Origin: Physcomitrium patens
Lineage: Eukaryota > Streptophyta > Bryopsida > Funariales > Funariaceae
NCBI RefSeq assembly: GCF_000002425.4
Contig: NC_037265.1
Span: 8,519,238 to 8,583,237, forward strand
Length of the DNA: 64,000 bases
Reading direction: 5' to 3'
Both the position numbers and the translations under genes were made by a program. Below are positions 48,511 through 59,305 of this stretch, one piece after another. A model generated the notes under the pieces. The model was not told the origin of the DNA. It worked only from the letters and a program-made list of their open reading frames with translations, and did not search any database. Position 1 is the stretch's first letter; every line of letters begins with the position of its first letter.

Positions 48511-49680
48511 GTCATAAGAACTTGAGATTGGAAGATCTATGATGAAATCCGTAGAAACAGAAGACCATAGTTGTTTTGGAATGGATAATGGCTGAAGAAG
48601 TTAGTAAGGTCAATGACAAGGAGTTTTTGATCTCAAGCAAACATCATAAGATTGTACAAAATCTTTGACTGCTTTCCACATTTGGGGCCACCAAAAGTCC
48701 CTGGATATTAGTTCCAAACTTTTATTGTATCCAAAATGTCATGTTGCTAGAAAGACATGACGAGCTTGAAGAACATGTAATCGAACTTCACCTTCTGGAA
48801 TATGTAGGCATCCCTCAAAATATAATAGATTCTTCTTGAATTCAAACTTGAAAGTATCATAAGAATTTGAAGGATTTTTCTTAATTTCATGAATAAGAGG
48901 ATCAGAAGACATACTTGACTAAACTTTTTTAATGAAAGTTGAATCAACAGTTAGTGTTGATTTCATTGCTCAAAGATGAAGATGCTCTGGCTTCAAAAGA
49001 ACTGTCCATTGTTAATCGAAAGCAACATCTCCTTCCTTTGGTGCAAGGTAAGATCGTCTAGAGAGTGCATCTGACAAACCTTGTTATTTTCTTAGTTGAT
49101 AAGTGATCTTGAATTCGAATCTTGATAAAGACATACTCCAACGAGCTTTGCAATGATTCAAAAGACGTGCCAACATAAAATATTCAAGGTTCTTGTGATC
49201 CGTATATACTGTGATTGGGCTGTAAGCACCTTCTAAATAATCGCACCATTCTTGAAACAAATCCATGATTGCAAGAAGTTCTTTGTCGTGGATCTTGTAG
49301 TTGATCTCGACTGCTGAAAATTTTCTAGAATGAAAAGCTATTGGATGAAATTTATCATCTCTTCCTATTTGTGACAATATGGCACTCAAAGCAAAGTTTG
49401 ATGTGTCTGTTCCAATAAAAAATGGCTTAGAAAATCGACAGGATACAAGATTGGTGTAGAAACAAAGGCTATCTTCAAAGTTTCAAATGCTACTTCAGCT
49501 TCTTGATTCCATTGAAGTTTGTCTTTACAAGTCAAACGTGTAAGTGGAGCTGCAACTTGACGAAAGTCTTTGATGAAGATCTGATAGTAGTTGGCAAATC
49601 CCAAAAAGTATTGGACATCTTTTACTATTTTTAACACCTTCCAATCCATAATAGTTTGAACTTTCTTAGGATCCATTATA
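48511..49680 (-). pseudogene. B3 H2C2 region, RNase H and RT thumb
   Basis: RNase H is in 49084-49389 ([42 protein letters not shown]). The preceding frame 49386-49676 has the RT thumb (MDPKKVQTIMDW, YFLGFANYYQIFIKDF) and the start of RNase H. The two frames overlap by 4 bp in different phase, so a frameshift separates them. The region before the H2C2 zinc finger is in 48747-48947. Confidence 0.85.
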
Positions 49681-50520
49681 AGTCCATCATTTGAAATGAT
49701 GTATCCTAAAAAATCAACTTGAGTAGTCTAAAATACACACTTTTCTATCTTCGCATAGAGTCCCGCATCTCTTAGTTTTTATAATACATGATGACTATGA
49801 AGTTCATGTTCTTCTATGTTCTTAGAATAGATTAAGATGTCGTCTAGATAACAGACAACAAAATCATCTAAAAACTCCCGAAAGACATCATTCATTAGAT
49901 ATTGGAATGCTACTGGTGCATTTGTAAGTCCAAAAGGTATGATGTTGTATTCGAAATGTCCATACCTTGTTTGAAACGTAATCTTCCATTCATCTCCTTT
50001 TTTGATGCGTACCAGATTGTATGCTCATCGTAGTTTTATTTTTGTATAGATCTTAGCTTGATTCTACTAATTAAGGAGTCTAGATATCAAAGATAGCGAG
50101 TACGTATTTTTGATAGTGATTTTCTTGAATCCTCAATAATCAACACACATCTGCAATGATCCGTCTTTTTTCTTCACAAATAAAATTGGAGCTCCTATTG
50201 GAGATTTGGAATGGTTTATAAAGTTCTTGGCCACATTTTCTTTAATATACTCCTTGAGTTCCGCCAACTCATTTTGAGATAAATTATAGATTGATCCAAA
50301 TGGCGGTTGTGCTCCTTCTTGAAGGTTAATTGAGCAGTCATAGGAATGATATTCCAGAAGAGTATCTGCATTCTTCTTCTCAAATACATCTTAAAAATCT
50401 TGATATTGGCTTAGAATGCCACTTGAAGTCTTTCCACCAATAGAAATAGGTGTGGCATAAATGACACAAGGTGATCATTCTTTTGTAATATGCAAGAAAG
50501 TTCTTGCACCTACAAATATA
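49681..50520 (-). pseudogene. B3 reverse transcriptase palm
   Basis: Collinear with D1 53500-54250. The minus strand shows the palm region with the fingers phrase (KKKDGSLQMCVD) near 50150-50190 and the YNLSQNELAELKEYIKENVAKNF entry phrase near 50220-50310. The catalytic region is in a broken frame near 49830-49860. Many small frame breaks. Confidence 0.75.
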
Positions 50521-51045
50521 GGTTTAATTAGACTAGAATTATGACTTTTTACTTGATTAACTATGCTCTTAGTTATACTTTCAAAAAAGTCAAGACTACA
50601 AGAAGTCTAATCTATTTTAAGATTATATTTTTCTAGCCATGATAAACCTAAAATGACTGGATTAGAAAGAGATCTAATGATATTAAATATTACAAAGCTA
50701 CTATGACCATTAGTTGCTATTTCTATAGGAAGGATTTTATAAGTAACATCTCCTGAAGACAACAAACGACCATCTATGACTTCTACATGAACAGGTTTAG
50801 TTTTCTTCACTAAAAATATGCTATGTCTTTTAGCAAATTCTTCATCTAAGAAACATGTTGAGGCTCTTGAATCTGGCAAGGCAAAGGCTTTGTGATGTTT
50901 AGGTCGTAGAATAATATTTATTGTAAAACATGGAGAAGGTTCTGAGGAGAGGATAGGACCTTCACTAAGTATTGTACAAGATTCCAGCCACACGATCTCT
51001 ATTGTAGCTGGGCAAATTTGTTTTCCGATATGCTGTCATGGACAA
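50521..51045 (-). pseudogene. B3 protease, truncated gag side
   Basis: Open frame 50607-50993 covers a retroviral-type aspartic protease with active site Asp-Ser-Arg-Ala (50862-50873) instead of Asp-Ser-Gly-Ala, then [28 protein letters not shown], and VILGLSWLEKYNLKID. Gag and the 5' LTR are gone: B3 ends at 51045 where family D LTR sequence begins. Confidence 0.85.
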
Positions 51046-51202
51046 AGAAATACAGACTCGAGATCTAACAAAAAGTTCAAGAAGAACTGCCAAGAACTAG
51101 ATTAATCAGATGCATACAAGAACAATATCACAAAGATGAGCTAGAACTCCAAGAGATGTATTGTCGAGATTGAAAAACTCTTCAGCCTCGATTCCAATAT
51201 AT
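51046..51202 (-). mobile_element. Family D LTR half (R-U5), inverted
   Basis: The minus-strand reading runs from the TATA-box edge through GGAATCGAGGCTGAAGAG to GTCCATGACA, i.e. the last ~157 bp of a family D LTR. Its U3 half is absent here. The complementary U3-only half lies at 56935-57171, and together they would make one LTR (see findings). Confidence 0.8.
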
Positions 51203-51241
51203 TGTTAGGAACATAGTCCTTAGAACCTTCTAGAGACAAGT

Positions 51242-51413
51242 TTCTAGAACCTTCTAAAGACAAGTTTCTAGAACCTTCTAGAAACAAGTCTGTGGAACCT
51301 TCTAGAAGCTTCTTAGTTAGTAGAAGATATTAGGGACATAGTCCTAAGAACCTTCTTGAGACAAGTTTCTAGAAACTTCTAGAAGCAAGTCTCTGGAACC
51401 TTCTAGAAGCTTC
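51242..51413 (+). promoter_or_regulatory. Heat-shock-element arrays in the D1 5' LTR
   Basis: Perfect alternating GAA/TTC pentamers (nGAAnnTTCn) occur at 51242-51254 (3 units), 51266-51283 (4), 51295-51312 (4), 51367-51384 (4) and 51396-51413 (4), plus a 2-unit site before the TATA box. Three or more units is the usual requirement for heat-shock factor binding. The last cluster ends ~42 bp upstream of the TATA box, a promoter-proximal arrangement. Confidence 0.75.
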
Positions 51414-51454
51414 CTAGTTGATAGAAGTTGCTTGAGAAGCTTCCTAAATAAGAG

Positions 51455-51460
51455 TATATA
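51455..51460 (+). promoter_or_regulatory. TATA box of the D1 5' LTR
   Basis: TATATA within AAGAGTATATATTGG, conserved in the D2 LTR (GGAGTATATATTGG). It separates the HSE-rich U3 from R-U5. Confidence 0.7.
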
Positions 51461-51898
51461 TTGGAATCGAGGCTGAAGAGTTCTTCAGTCTCGACAACAC
51501 ATCTCTTGGAGCTCTAGCTCACCTCTCTAGTGTTGTTCTCATCTGATTAATCTAGTTCTTGTTAGTTCTTTTTGAACTTCTTGTTAGATCTCGAGTCTCT
51601 ATTTCTGTGTCCATGACAGTTTGTCAAGACTGCACTCACCTCAGATATCAGAGCTAGTTTCTTCTTTGTTAGAGTGTGGATTACCCCTCTGCTTGGAAGT
51701 GTACTAGCATTTTAGAGGTTGTGGATTACCCTCCTCTAAACTGATACTTCTTTTATTACAATATTGGAGTCTTATTATTCTTGGAGAGAGTGGATTATCC
51801 CTTTTCTTGAAGCTCTTAAGGCATTTTAGAGGTTGCAGAGTACCCTCCTCTAAACCAATATTATCTTTTTGTAGAGTCATTTCTGTCCTTCTCTTAGA

Positions 51899-52924
51899 AT
51901 GGTCGAGGGCCAAGACATTAATATGACAGAAAGTTCGAAGTCTAAGTTGGATGCTATCATAAATGCCTTTGCTACGTTATCGCAAAGAACTGCAGAGATT
52001 GAAGGAGTGGTGGCAAGGCTTCATAATGATGGAGTATCTGGGATGGCACAATCTAGGTTGCACCAGCCTCAAACTTCTGTACTTAGAGAAGCAACATTGC
52101 CTCAGGTTTGACAAGCACCTCTGATTCTACAACATAAAGAGCCCCGAGTTAGCCTTCCAGACAAGTTCGATGGTACGCTTTCCAAGTTTCGAGGATTCGT
52201 CAACCAAATCAGGTTGATAATAGTTTTACAGCCCGAACGCTATCCAATGGAGAAGTCATGTGTTGGGCTTGTTGAAACCTTACTTACAGGACAAGCTCTA
52301 TCATGGTTTGCTCTTTTGTTTGAGAAACGATCATCCATACTAAACAACTTTGAAACCTTTTTGGAGGCGTTTGCGGAAGCATTTGATAAATATAACAAGG
52401 TTTGATGGCCTACAATAAAGATCCAGTCACTACGACAAGGAATGCGCTCTATATCAGTCTATGCATCGGACTTCAGGCAATTAGCATGCCACATCAATTG
52501 GGATGAAGAAGCGTTGATGAGTCAATTCTATTGGAGTTTAAGGGACGATGTGAAGGATTTGCTATTAACTCTTCCTGATCCGCAAATGCTCAACGAAGCT
52601 ATTAGCCAAGCTGTGAAGTACGATAACTGCCTATTTCAACGCCATCAAGATCAATGTCCAAGACAATATATGATTTGCTACGCCCCAACTATGTTGGCAA
52701 GTAGTGTGAATTCACATTCAGAGGTAGAAGACATGCAAATTGATGTGGTACGTGTCAAATCCCTTACTCTAGAAGAAAAAAAGTGGCGTATGGAGGAAGG
52801 TCTATGCTTGTATTGCGGTGAAGAAGGCCACAAAGTTGGAAACTGCCCCAAGAAGCAAAATCGACGTATTGTCAGGACTAGAGGCATGCTTATTCAGGAA
52901 AACGAGGATGCCCAGCCACAATAA
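51899..52924 (+). pseudogene. D1 gag
   Basis: One frame with two internal stops, about 340 codons. The N-terminal helix is in 51899-52111. The gag core lies in 52142-52405 (LPDKFDGTLSKFRGFVNQI, LLTGQALSWF), then 52442-52924 with DEEALMSQFYWSLRDDVKD and a perfect CCHC zinc knuckle (C-LY-C-GEEG-H-KVGN-C), followed by a basic tail. The stop after EATLPQV and another after YNKV are TGA. Its inverted twin is 61604-62351. Confidence 0.88.
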
Positions 52925-54320
52925 TAACCGTGCGGCTGGATAGTGAAATATCGCAATAACAACCACGTTCCTTTCTTTCCGCTCAACATGCCCTTTGCTT
53001 TACAATCCCTTTGCTTATTGGCCCTCAAAAATTGAGAACCTTAGCATTATTAGATTCAAGAGCATGTGCTTATTTCTTAGACGAAGAATTTGCGAAGCGT
53101 CATAAGATCCCTTTAGTACAAAAATCCAAACCTATTCACGTTGAGGTCATAGATGGACGACCTTTATTGTCTGGTAGTGTCACCTATGAATCAGAACCTA
53201 TAGAAGTGACGTTTCAGGGCCACAGTAGTCATATTATTTTCAATATTATTAGAACTCCATCAAATCCTATTATTCTTGGTCTTTTCTGGTTGGAAAAGCA
53301 TAACCCAACCATAGATTGGAAGTTGCGGAAGATGATCTTTCCCACGAAACCACCCAAGAGCAAGCCTAGTAGAAAACTACGAATAGAGAAATCCTTATTC
53401 ATTGGAGCAAGAGCGTTTATAAGATCGTCCAAGGAAGGCACATCATTTTTCATTTATGCGGCTCTAACTACCGGGGAGAAGATCTCAACAGCAAGTATAC
53501 CTGAGCAATATAAGGATTTTAAAGACGTGTTTCAAAAGAAGAATGTCGACATGCTACCCGAACACCGACCATATGATTGCGCCATAGACTTGCAGGAAGG
53601 AGCACAACCGCCTTTTGGCCCAATCTACAATCTATCGCAGATAGAATTGGCGGAGTTGCAGAAGTACATCGACGAGAATCTAGCCAAGAACTTCATCCGT
53701 CATTCAATATCGTCAACTGGAGCACCCATCTTATTTGTGAAGAAGAAAGATGGCTTGTTGCGGATGTGCATGGACTATCGAGGCCTCAACAAGGTAACAA
53801 AGAAGAATCGTTACTCATTATCCTTGATTTTTGGTCTCTTAAAATAACTTGGACGTGCAAGGATCTTTACAAGAATTGATCTTAGAGGAGCTTACAACTT
53901 CATACGAATCAAGGAAGGAGATGAGTGGAAGATAGCGTTCCGTACAAGGTATGGCCATTTTGAGTATAATGTCATGCACTTTGGTCTTACGAATGCTCCA
54001 GCGGTCTTTCAACATATGATGAATGATATTTTCCGAGAATACCTTGACGATTTTATTGTCATCTATTTGGATGATATTCTAATATTCTCCAAAAATGAGG
54101 AAGAGCATGAAAAGTATGTTTGTTTGGTCTTGAAAAAACTATGCGAGCGAGGACTATATGCCAAGTTGGAGAAGTGTTTATTTCACCAAATAGAGATGGA
54201 GTTTTTGGGGTTCGTTGCGACTACGGAAGGCTTGAAGATGGCCCCCAAGAAGGTGGAAGCAATCGTGTCCTGGGAGGTTCCGAAGACGGTGAGAGACGTA
54301 CAATGCTTTCTTGGCTTGCC
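52925..54320 (+). pseudogene. D1 protease and reverse transcriptase
   Basis: Open frame 53011-53847. The protease shows [19 protein letters not shown] (catalytic Gly replaced by Arg). The RT starts at [20 protein letters not shown], with [21 protein letters not shown] stops the frame at 53845-53847; the same frame continues through RGAYNFIRIKEGDEWK to FGLTNAPAVFQHMMND and the catalytic YLDD (IVIYLDDILIFSKN, 53974-54381). A 1 bp loss near 54315 (FLGLPTS for FLGFANF) shifts the frame. The same TAA is present in D2. Confidence 0.9.
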
Positions 54321-55220
54321 AACTTCTATCGGATCTTTATCAAGAATTACTCTCAAGTTGTTGCTCCTCTCACTTGGTTGACATGCAAGGATAAGGTGGA
54401 ATGGGAACCTCTAGCGGAGAAGGCGTTTCAAGACCTAAAAATTGCATTTACTACCGCTCCAATCTTGGTACATCCAGACTTTACAAAGTCCTTTTATTTA
54501 GAAATTGATGCTTTGGATTTTCCTTTGGGAGCTATACTTTCACAAATGGGAGAAGACGAGAAGCTCCAATCGGTTGCATTCTATTCTCGAAAGTTCTCTG
54601 CTGCTGAAATCAATTATGAGATCCACGATAAGGAACTTCTTGCTACAGTGGATTCTTTCCAAGAATGGTGTCATTTTCTTGAAGGAGCTGCACACCCAGT
54701 GACCGTATACACAGATCACAAGAATTTGGAGTATTTCATGTCGGCTCGAGTTTTAAATCTACGTCAAGCTCGGTGGAGTATGTTGCTATTTAGGTTCGAT
54801 TTTTTTATTACTTATCGACCTAGAAAGCAGCAAGGACTATCTGATGCCTTATCGAGGAGATCGTATCTTATACCAAAGGTTGGAGAAGCAACGTTTGATC
54901 AACAATGTATGATGTTGTTGAAGCCAGAGAAATTTTGGCTTCATGCTACTATTGTGTCAATTGCTGCTAACTTCTTGAATCAGGTACGTGCCGCAACCAT
55001 TAAAGATTCAAGAGCCATTGATATCAAGCAACGTGCCAATGACGACAAATTCAAGGTGGAGGGAGATCTTTTATACTTTGAGGAGCGGTTGTATATCCCA
55101 AAAGGACCAACACGACTCCAAGTTCTTCAATCTCGCCACGATTTTCTAGCTACGGGATATTTTGGATTCAACAAGACCTTGGAGCTTATTTCTCAAGATT
55201 TTTGGTGGCCCCAAATGTAG
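54120..55220 (+). pseudogene. D1 RNase H and integrase zinc region
   Basis: The 366-codon frame is authentic from about codon 60 onward, and its first part is out of frame with RT. It carries YRIFIKNYSQVVAPLTWLTC, the RNase H acidic sites around FYLEIDALDFPLGAILSQ and [34 protein letters not shown], then the H2C2 region (LQSRHDFLATGYFGFNKTLE, ISQDFWWPQM). A TAG follows where Trp is expected (55218-55220). D2 has the same stop. Confidence 0.9.
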
Positions 55221-56400
55221 AAGGATGTGAAAGATTTTGTCCTCTCCTGCGACATCTGTTCAAGATCCAAGAATCCTCGGCATTGCCCTTATAGACTCCT
55301 ATAGCCATTGTCGATTCCACGTCGACCATGGTCTTCAGTTTCCATGGACTTCATCACGGACCTTTCATCATCAAACTCATTTGACAGCATCTTTGTCGTG
55401 GTAGATCGGCTTACAAAGATGGCGCACTTTGTTTCTTGCAAGAAGACATCATCTAGTAAAGTCACAGCAAAGCTCTTTCTCGATAATGTGTATCGATATC
55501 ATGGACTACCACATGATATCGTATCAGATCGAGGAACCCAGTTCGTATCAAAGTTTTGGAGATCTCTCTTTGAGATACTAAAGGTGGATATCAAGCTTTC
55601 TTTGACTTTTCATCCTCAAATTGACGACCAAACGGAACGGGTGAACCAAGTCTTGGAACAATACTTATGATGCATCATCAACTATCAATAAGACGATTGG
55701 ACCACATATCTATCGCTAGTCGAGTTTGCATATAACAACACCCTCCATGCGTTGACTCAATACACACCATTCTTTTCTAACTATGGATATCATCTGAAGC
55801 TTGATTTATTGAGTCCGTCAATAAATAACAATCCAGCAGCTGAAGGATTTGCGAAACAACTATCAGAGCTTTAAAATGCGTTGAAGCTTCAATTACAATC
55901 CGCTCAAGAATCCTACAAGGTGTCTGCAGATAGATTTCAGAATGAAGCACCTACTTTCAAAATTGGAGATAAAGCATGGTTTCTTTCACGCAATATCAAG
56001 ACCAAGCGACCATGTAATAAGTTGGACTATCGAAGATTGAGACCATTTATCATCCAGAAGCAAATAAATCCAGTGGGGTACCATCTCGAATTATTGGCTT
56101 CTATGAAGGTACATCCAGTCTTTCATGTTTCTTTGTTAGAGCCTTATTGAGAGTCGTCTTTTTTTGGAAGAGTACAATGTCCGCCACCTAGTATTGAGAT
56201 CGAGAACCATGAGGAATATGAGGTTGAAAAGGTGTTGGATTCATGGCAAAGGTGGGACAAGTTGGAGTATCTTGTTCATTGGTGCGGCAACGACATCAAT
56301 GAGCAAACGTGGGAGCCAGCTGAAAATCTTGCCAATGCACCACAAAAGGTACAAGAGTTTCATCAACAACATCCTCATAAACCTAAGCCGAGTCGACGAT
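55221..56400 (+). pseudogene. D1 integrase and chromodomain
   Basis: Core in 55308-55670: SSVSMDFITDLSSS, IFVVVDRLTKMAHF, YHGLPHDIVSDRGTQFVSKF and DDQTERVNQVLEQYL. The C-terminal domain is in 55881-56150 (KTKRPCNKLDYRRLRPFIIQ, VHPVFHVSLLEPY). A TGA follows, then in the same frame the chromodomain (EYEVEKVLDSWQRWDKLEYL, VHWCGNDINEQTWEPAENLA) ending near 56402. Motifs are well preserved apart from a few stops, so the decay is shallow. Confidence 0.9.
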
Positions 56401-56533
56401 AGCTTCCTTCTGAAGCTTGCTCACCCAAGAATATAAGAAAGGTAAAGAGCACCACCAAAATTCGTAGTTGATGTACTTATTTTTTCTAAGATAAAATAGA
56501 ATTTTTTCAGTAGCCATAGACTGGTCTTTTGAT

Positions 56534-56884
56534 ATGGATAGCCAAGAGATAGATACTATGTCAGTCAGATTATCTCAACCGACTAGCTCACGAAGGCGAT
56601 CCGGAGATGAAGAACCGCCTATACCATGATGACGACGGAGGATACCGAATAATCGATCACTCGTGATTGTATTTGAGTCCGAATTTGCTTACAATGGTCA
56701 GCCAGAAGGCGTGTTTGGAGGACAATTTCATAATGAGCACATGAAAGTTCATGCTTGGTCAAAAGTTGAAGGAGTGGGCCACTATCGTTGGCTTCAAGGG
56801 CCGATGAACCACTTGCCTCATGAACAACAGTTGGAGTTCATAGCACACGTTATGGAACAGATCTTCATTTTCTTGCGTTGGTAA
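56534..56884 (+). pseudogene. D1 accessory 3' ORF
   Basis: A 116-codon frame from ATG at 56534, interrupted only by tandem TGA TGA at codons 32-33. The 73-codon remainder (56663-56884) is open. It has an N-terminal Ser/Arg-rich segment (PTSSRRRSGDEEPP). The C-terminus carries VGHYRWLQGPMNHLPHEQQL and a hydrophobic helix ending LRW, the same motif as family B (GYYRWLRGPINRLRREQ). No domain that I recognise. It lies between the chromodomain and the polypurine tract. Confidence 0.6.
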
Positions 56885-56921
56885 TGATTAACAATAACAT
56901 TGCTTCTCGAAGACCTTGAAA

Positions 56922-56934
56922 CTAAAGGAGGGAG
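56922..56934 (+). other. D1 polypurine tract
   Basis: CTAAAGGAGGGAG directly precedes the LTR start TGATATTAG. D2 has AAAAGAAGGGG at the mirrored place. Confidence 0.8.
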
Positions 56935-57171
56935 TGATATTAGGGACATAGTTTTTAGAACCTTCTAGAGACAAGTTTCTAGAACCTTCTAGAAGCAAGT
57001 CTCTGGAACCTTCTAGAAGCTTCTTAGTTGGTAGAAGATCTTAGGAACATAGTCCTTAAAACCTTCTTGACACAAGTTTCTAGAACCTTCTAGAAGCAAG
57101 TCTCTGGAACCTTCTAAAAGCTTCCCAATTAGTAGAAGTTGTTGGAAAAGCTTCCTAAATAAGAATATATA
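56935..57171 (+). mobile_element. D1 3' LTR, U3 half only
   Basis: Runs from TGATATTAGGGACATAG to the TATA box (AAGAATATATA) and then joins directly to the inverted U5 end of the D2 LTR. R-U5, where 3'-end formation normally occurs, is missing. HSE clusters are at 56977-56994, 57006-57023 and 57078-57095 (4 perfect units each) and at 57107-57114. Confidence 0.85.
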
Positions 57172-57591
57172 TGTCACGGATACAAAAATATAGACTCGAG
57201 ATCTAACAAGAAGTTCAAGAAAACTGGTAAGAACTAGATTAATCAGATGAGAATAAGACCACAGAGGTGAGAGCTAGAGCTCCAAGAGATGTATTGTCGA
57301 GACTGAAGAACTCTTCAACCTCGATTCCAATATATACTCCTATTTAGGAAGCTTCTCAAGTAACTTCTACCACCTAAGAAGTTTTTAGAAGGTTCCAGAG
57401 ACTTGCTTCTAGAAGGCTCCAGAAACTTGTCTCAAGAAGGTTCTAAAGACTATTTCTCTAACATCTTCTACTAAATAAGAAGCTTCTAGAAGGTTCCAGA
57501 GACTTACCTCTAAAAGGTTCTAGAAACTTGTCTCTAGAAGGTTCTAGAAACTTATCTCTAGAAGCTTCTAAAGACTATGTTTCTAATATCA
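57172..57591 (-). mobile_element. D2 3' LTR (family D), complete
   Basis: A 420 bp LTR on the minus strand, from TGATATTAGAAACATAG to CCGTGACA. U3 carries several HSE clusters on the minus strand; the TATA box is near 57331-57336. It is transcriptionally oriented towards D1. It differs visibly from the D1 LTR halves, more than the neighbouring internal regions differ. Confidence 0.85.
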
Positions 57592-57641
57592 CCCCTTCTT
57601 TTAGCTTCGAGGTCTCTGAGTAGCAATCTTGTTGTTAATCA

Positions 57642-57992
57642 TTACCAACGCAAGAAAATGAAGATCTGTTCCATAACGTGTGCTATGAACTCCAACTGTT
57701 GTTCATGAGGCAAGTGGTTCATCGGCCCTTGAAGCCAACGATAGTGGCCCACTCCTTCAACTTTTGACCAAGCATGAACTTTCATGTGCTCATTATGAAA
57801 TTGTCCTCCAAACACGCCTTCTGGCTGACCATTGTAAGCAAATTCGGACTCAAATACAATCACGAGTGATCGATTATTCGGTATCCTCCGTCGTCATCAT
57901 GGTATAGGCGGTTCTTCATCTCCGGATCGCCTTCGTGAGCTAGTCGGTTGAGATAATCTGACTGACATAGTATCTATCTCTTGGCTATCCAT
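57642..57992 (-). pseudogene. D2 accessory 3' ORF
   Basis: Mirror of 56534-56884. The 73-codon C-terminal frame is identical in protein sequence, and the same tandem stops occur at codons 32-33. This gives no independent evidence of constraint because the arms are near-identical here. Confidence 0.6.
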
Positions 57993-58125
57993 ATCAAAAG
58001 ACCAGTCTATGGCTACTGAAAAAATTCTATTTTATCTTAGAAAAAATAAGTACATCAACTACGAATTTTGGTGGTGCTCTTCGCCTTTCTTATATTCTTG
58101 GGTGAGCAAGCTTCAGAAGGAAGCT

Positions 58126-59305
58126 ATCGTCGACTCGGCTTAGGTTTATGAGGATGTTGTTGATGAAACTCTTGTACCTTTTGTGGTGCATTGGCAAGAT
58201 TTTCAGCTGGCTCCCACGTTTGCTCATTGATGTCGTTGCCGCACCAATGAACAAGATACTCCAACTTGTCCCACCTTTGCGATGAATCCAACACCTTTTC
58301 AACCTCATATTCCTCATGGTTCTCGATCTCAATACTAGGTGGCGGACATTGTACTCTTCCAAAAAAAGACGACTCTCAATAAGGCTCTAACAAAGAAACA
58401 TGAAAGACTGGATGTACCTTCATAGAAGCCAATAATTCGAGATGGTACCCCACTGGATTTATTTGCTTCTGGATGATAAATGGTCTCAATCTTCGATAGT
58501 CCAACTTATTACATGGTCGCTTGGTCTTGATATTGCGTGAAAGAAACCATGCTTTATCTCCAATTTTGAAAGTAGGTGCTTCATTCTGAAATCTATCTGC
58601 AGACACCTTGTAGGATTCTTGAGCGGATTGTAATTGAAGCTTCAACGCATTTTAAAGCTCTGATAGTTGTTTCGCAAATCCTTCAGCTGCTGGATTGTTA
58701 TTTATTGACGGACTCAATAAATCAAGCTTCAGATGATATCCATAGTTAGAAAAGAATGGTGTGTATTGAGTCAACGCATGGAGGGTGTTGTTATATGCAA
58801 ACTCGACTAGCGATAGATATGTGGTCCAATCGTCTTATTGATAGTTGATGATGCATCATAAGTATTGTTCCAAGACTTGGTTCACCCGTTCCGTTTGGTC
58901 GTCAATTTGAGGATGAAAAGTCAAAGAAAGCTTGATATCCACCTTTAGTATCTCAAAGAGAGATCTCCAAAACTTTGATACGAACTGGGTTCCTCGATCT
59001 GATACGATATCATGTGGTAGTCCATGATATCGATACACATTATCGAGAAAGAGCTTTGCTGTGACTTCACTAGATGATGTCTTCTTGCAAGAAACAAAGT
59101 GCGCCATCTTTGTAAGCCGATCTACCACGACAAAGATGCTGTCAAATGAGTTTGATGATGAAAGGTCCGTGATGAAGTCCATGGAAACTGAAGACCATGG
59201 TCGACGTGGAATCGACAATGGCTATAGGAGTCTATAAGGGCAATGCCGAGGATTCTTGGATCTTGAACAGATGTCGCAGGAGAGGACAAAATCTTTCACA
59301 TCCTT
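58126..59305 (-). pseudogene. D2 chromodomain and integrase
   Basis: Mirror of D1 55221-56400 with the same stops. Protein differences are few: Lys to Glu in the SSS(K/E)VTAK segment of the core, and one Gly to Arg in the overlapping non-coding frame. The integrase core phrases and LLEPY end are as in D1. Confidence 0.88.

Larger units (their letters stand above)
51203..51618 (+). mobile_element. D1 5' LTR (family D)
   Basis: A 416 bp LTR from TGTTAGGAACATAG to CCATGACA. U3 contains five heat-shock-element clusters, then a TATA box (TATATA, 51455-51460). R-U5 starts near GGAATCGAGG. A TATCAGAGC phrase (51646-51654), resembling the initiator tRNA-Met primer site, lies ~25 bp downstream, an unusually large offset. 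Confidence 0.85.

Noticed and set aside
54505-54702. Small frame inside D1 RNase H
   Set aside because: It is out of phase with the recognised RNase H reading.
56164-56436. 90-codon frame over the D1 chromodomain
   Set aside because: The chromodomain reads in a different frame there. This one is an overlapping shadow, copied in D2 at 58090-58362.
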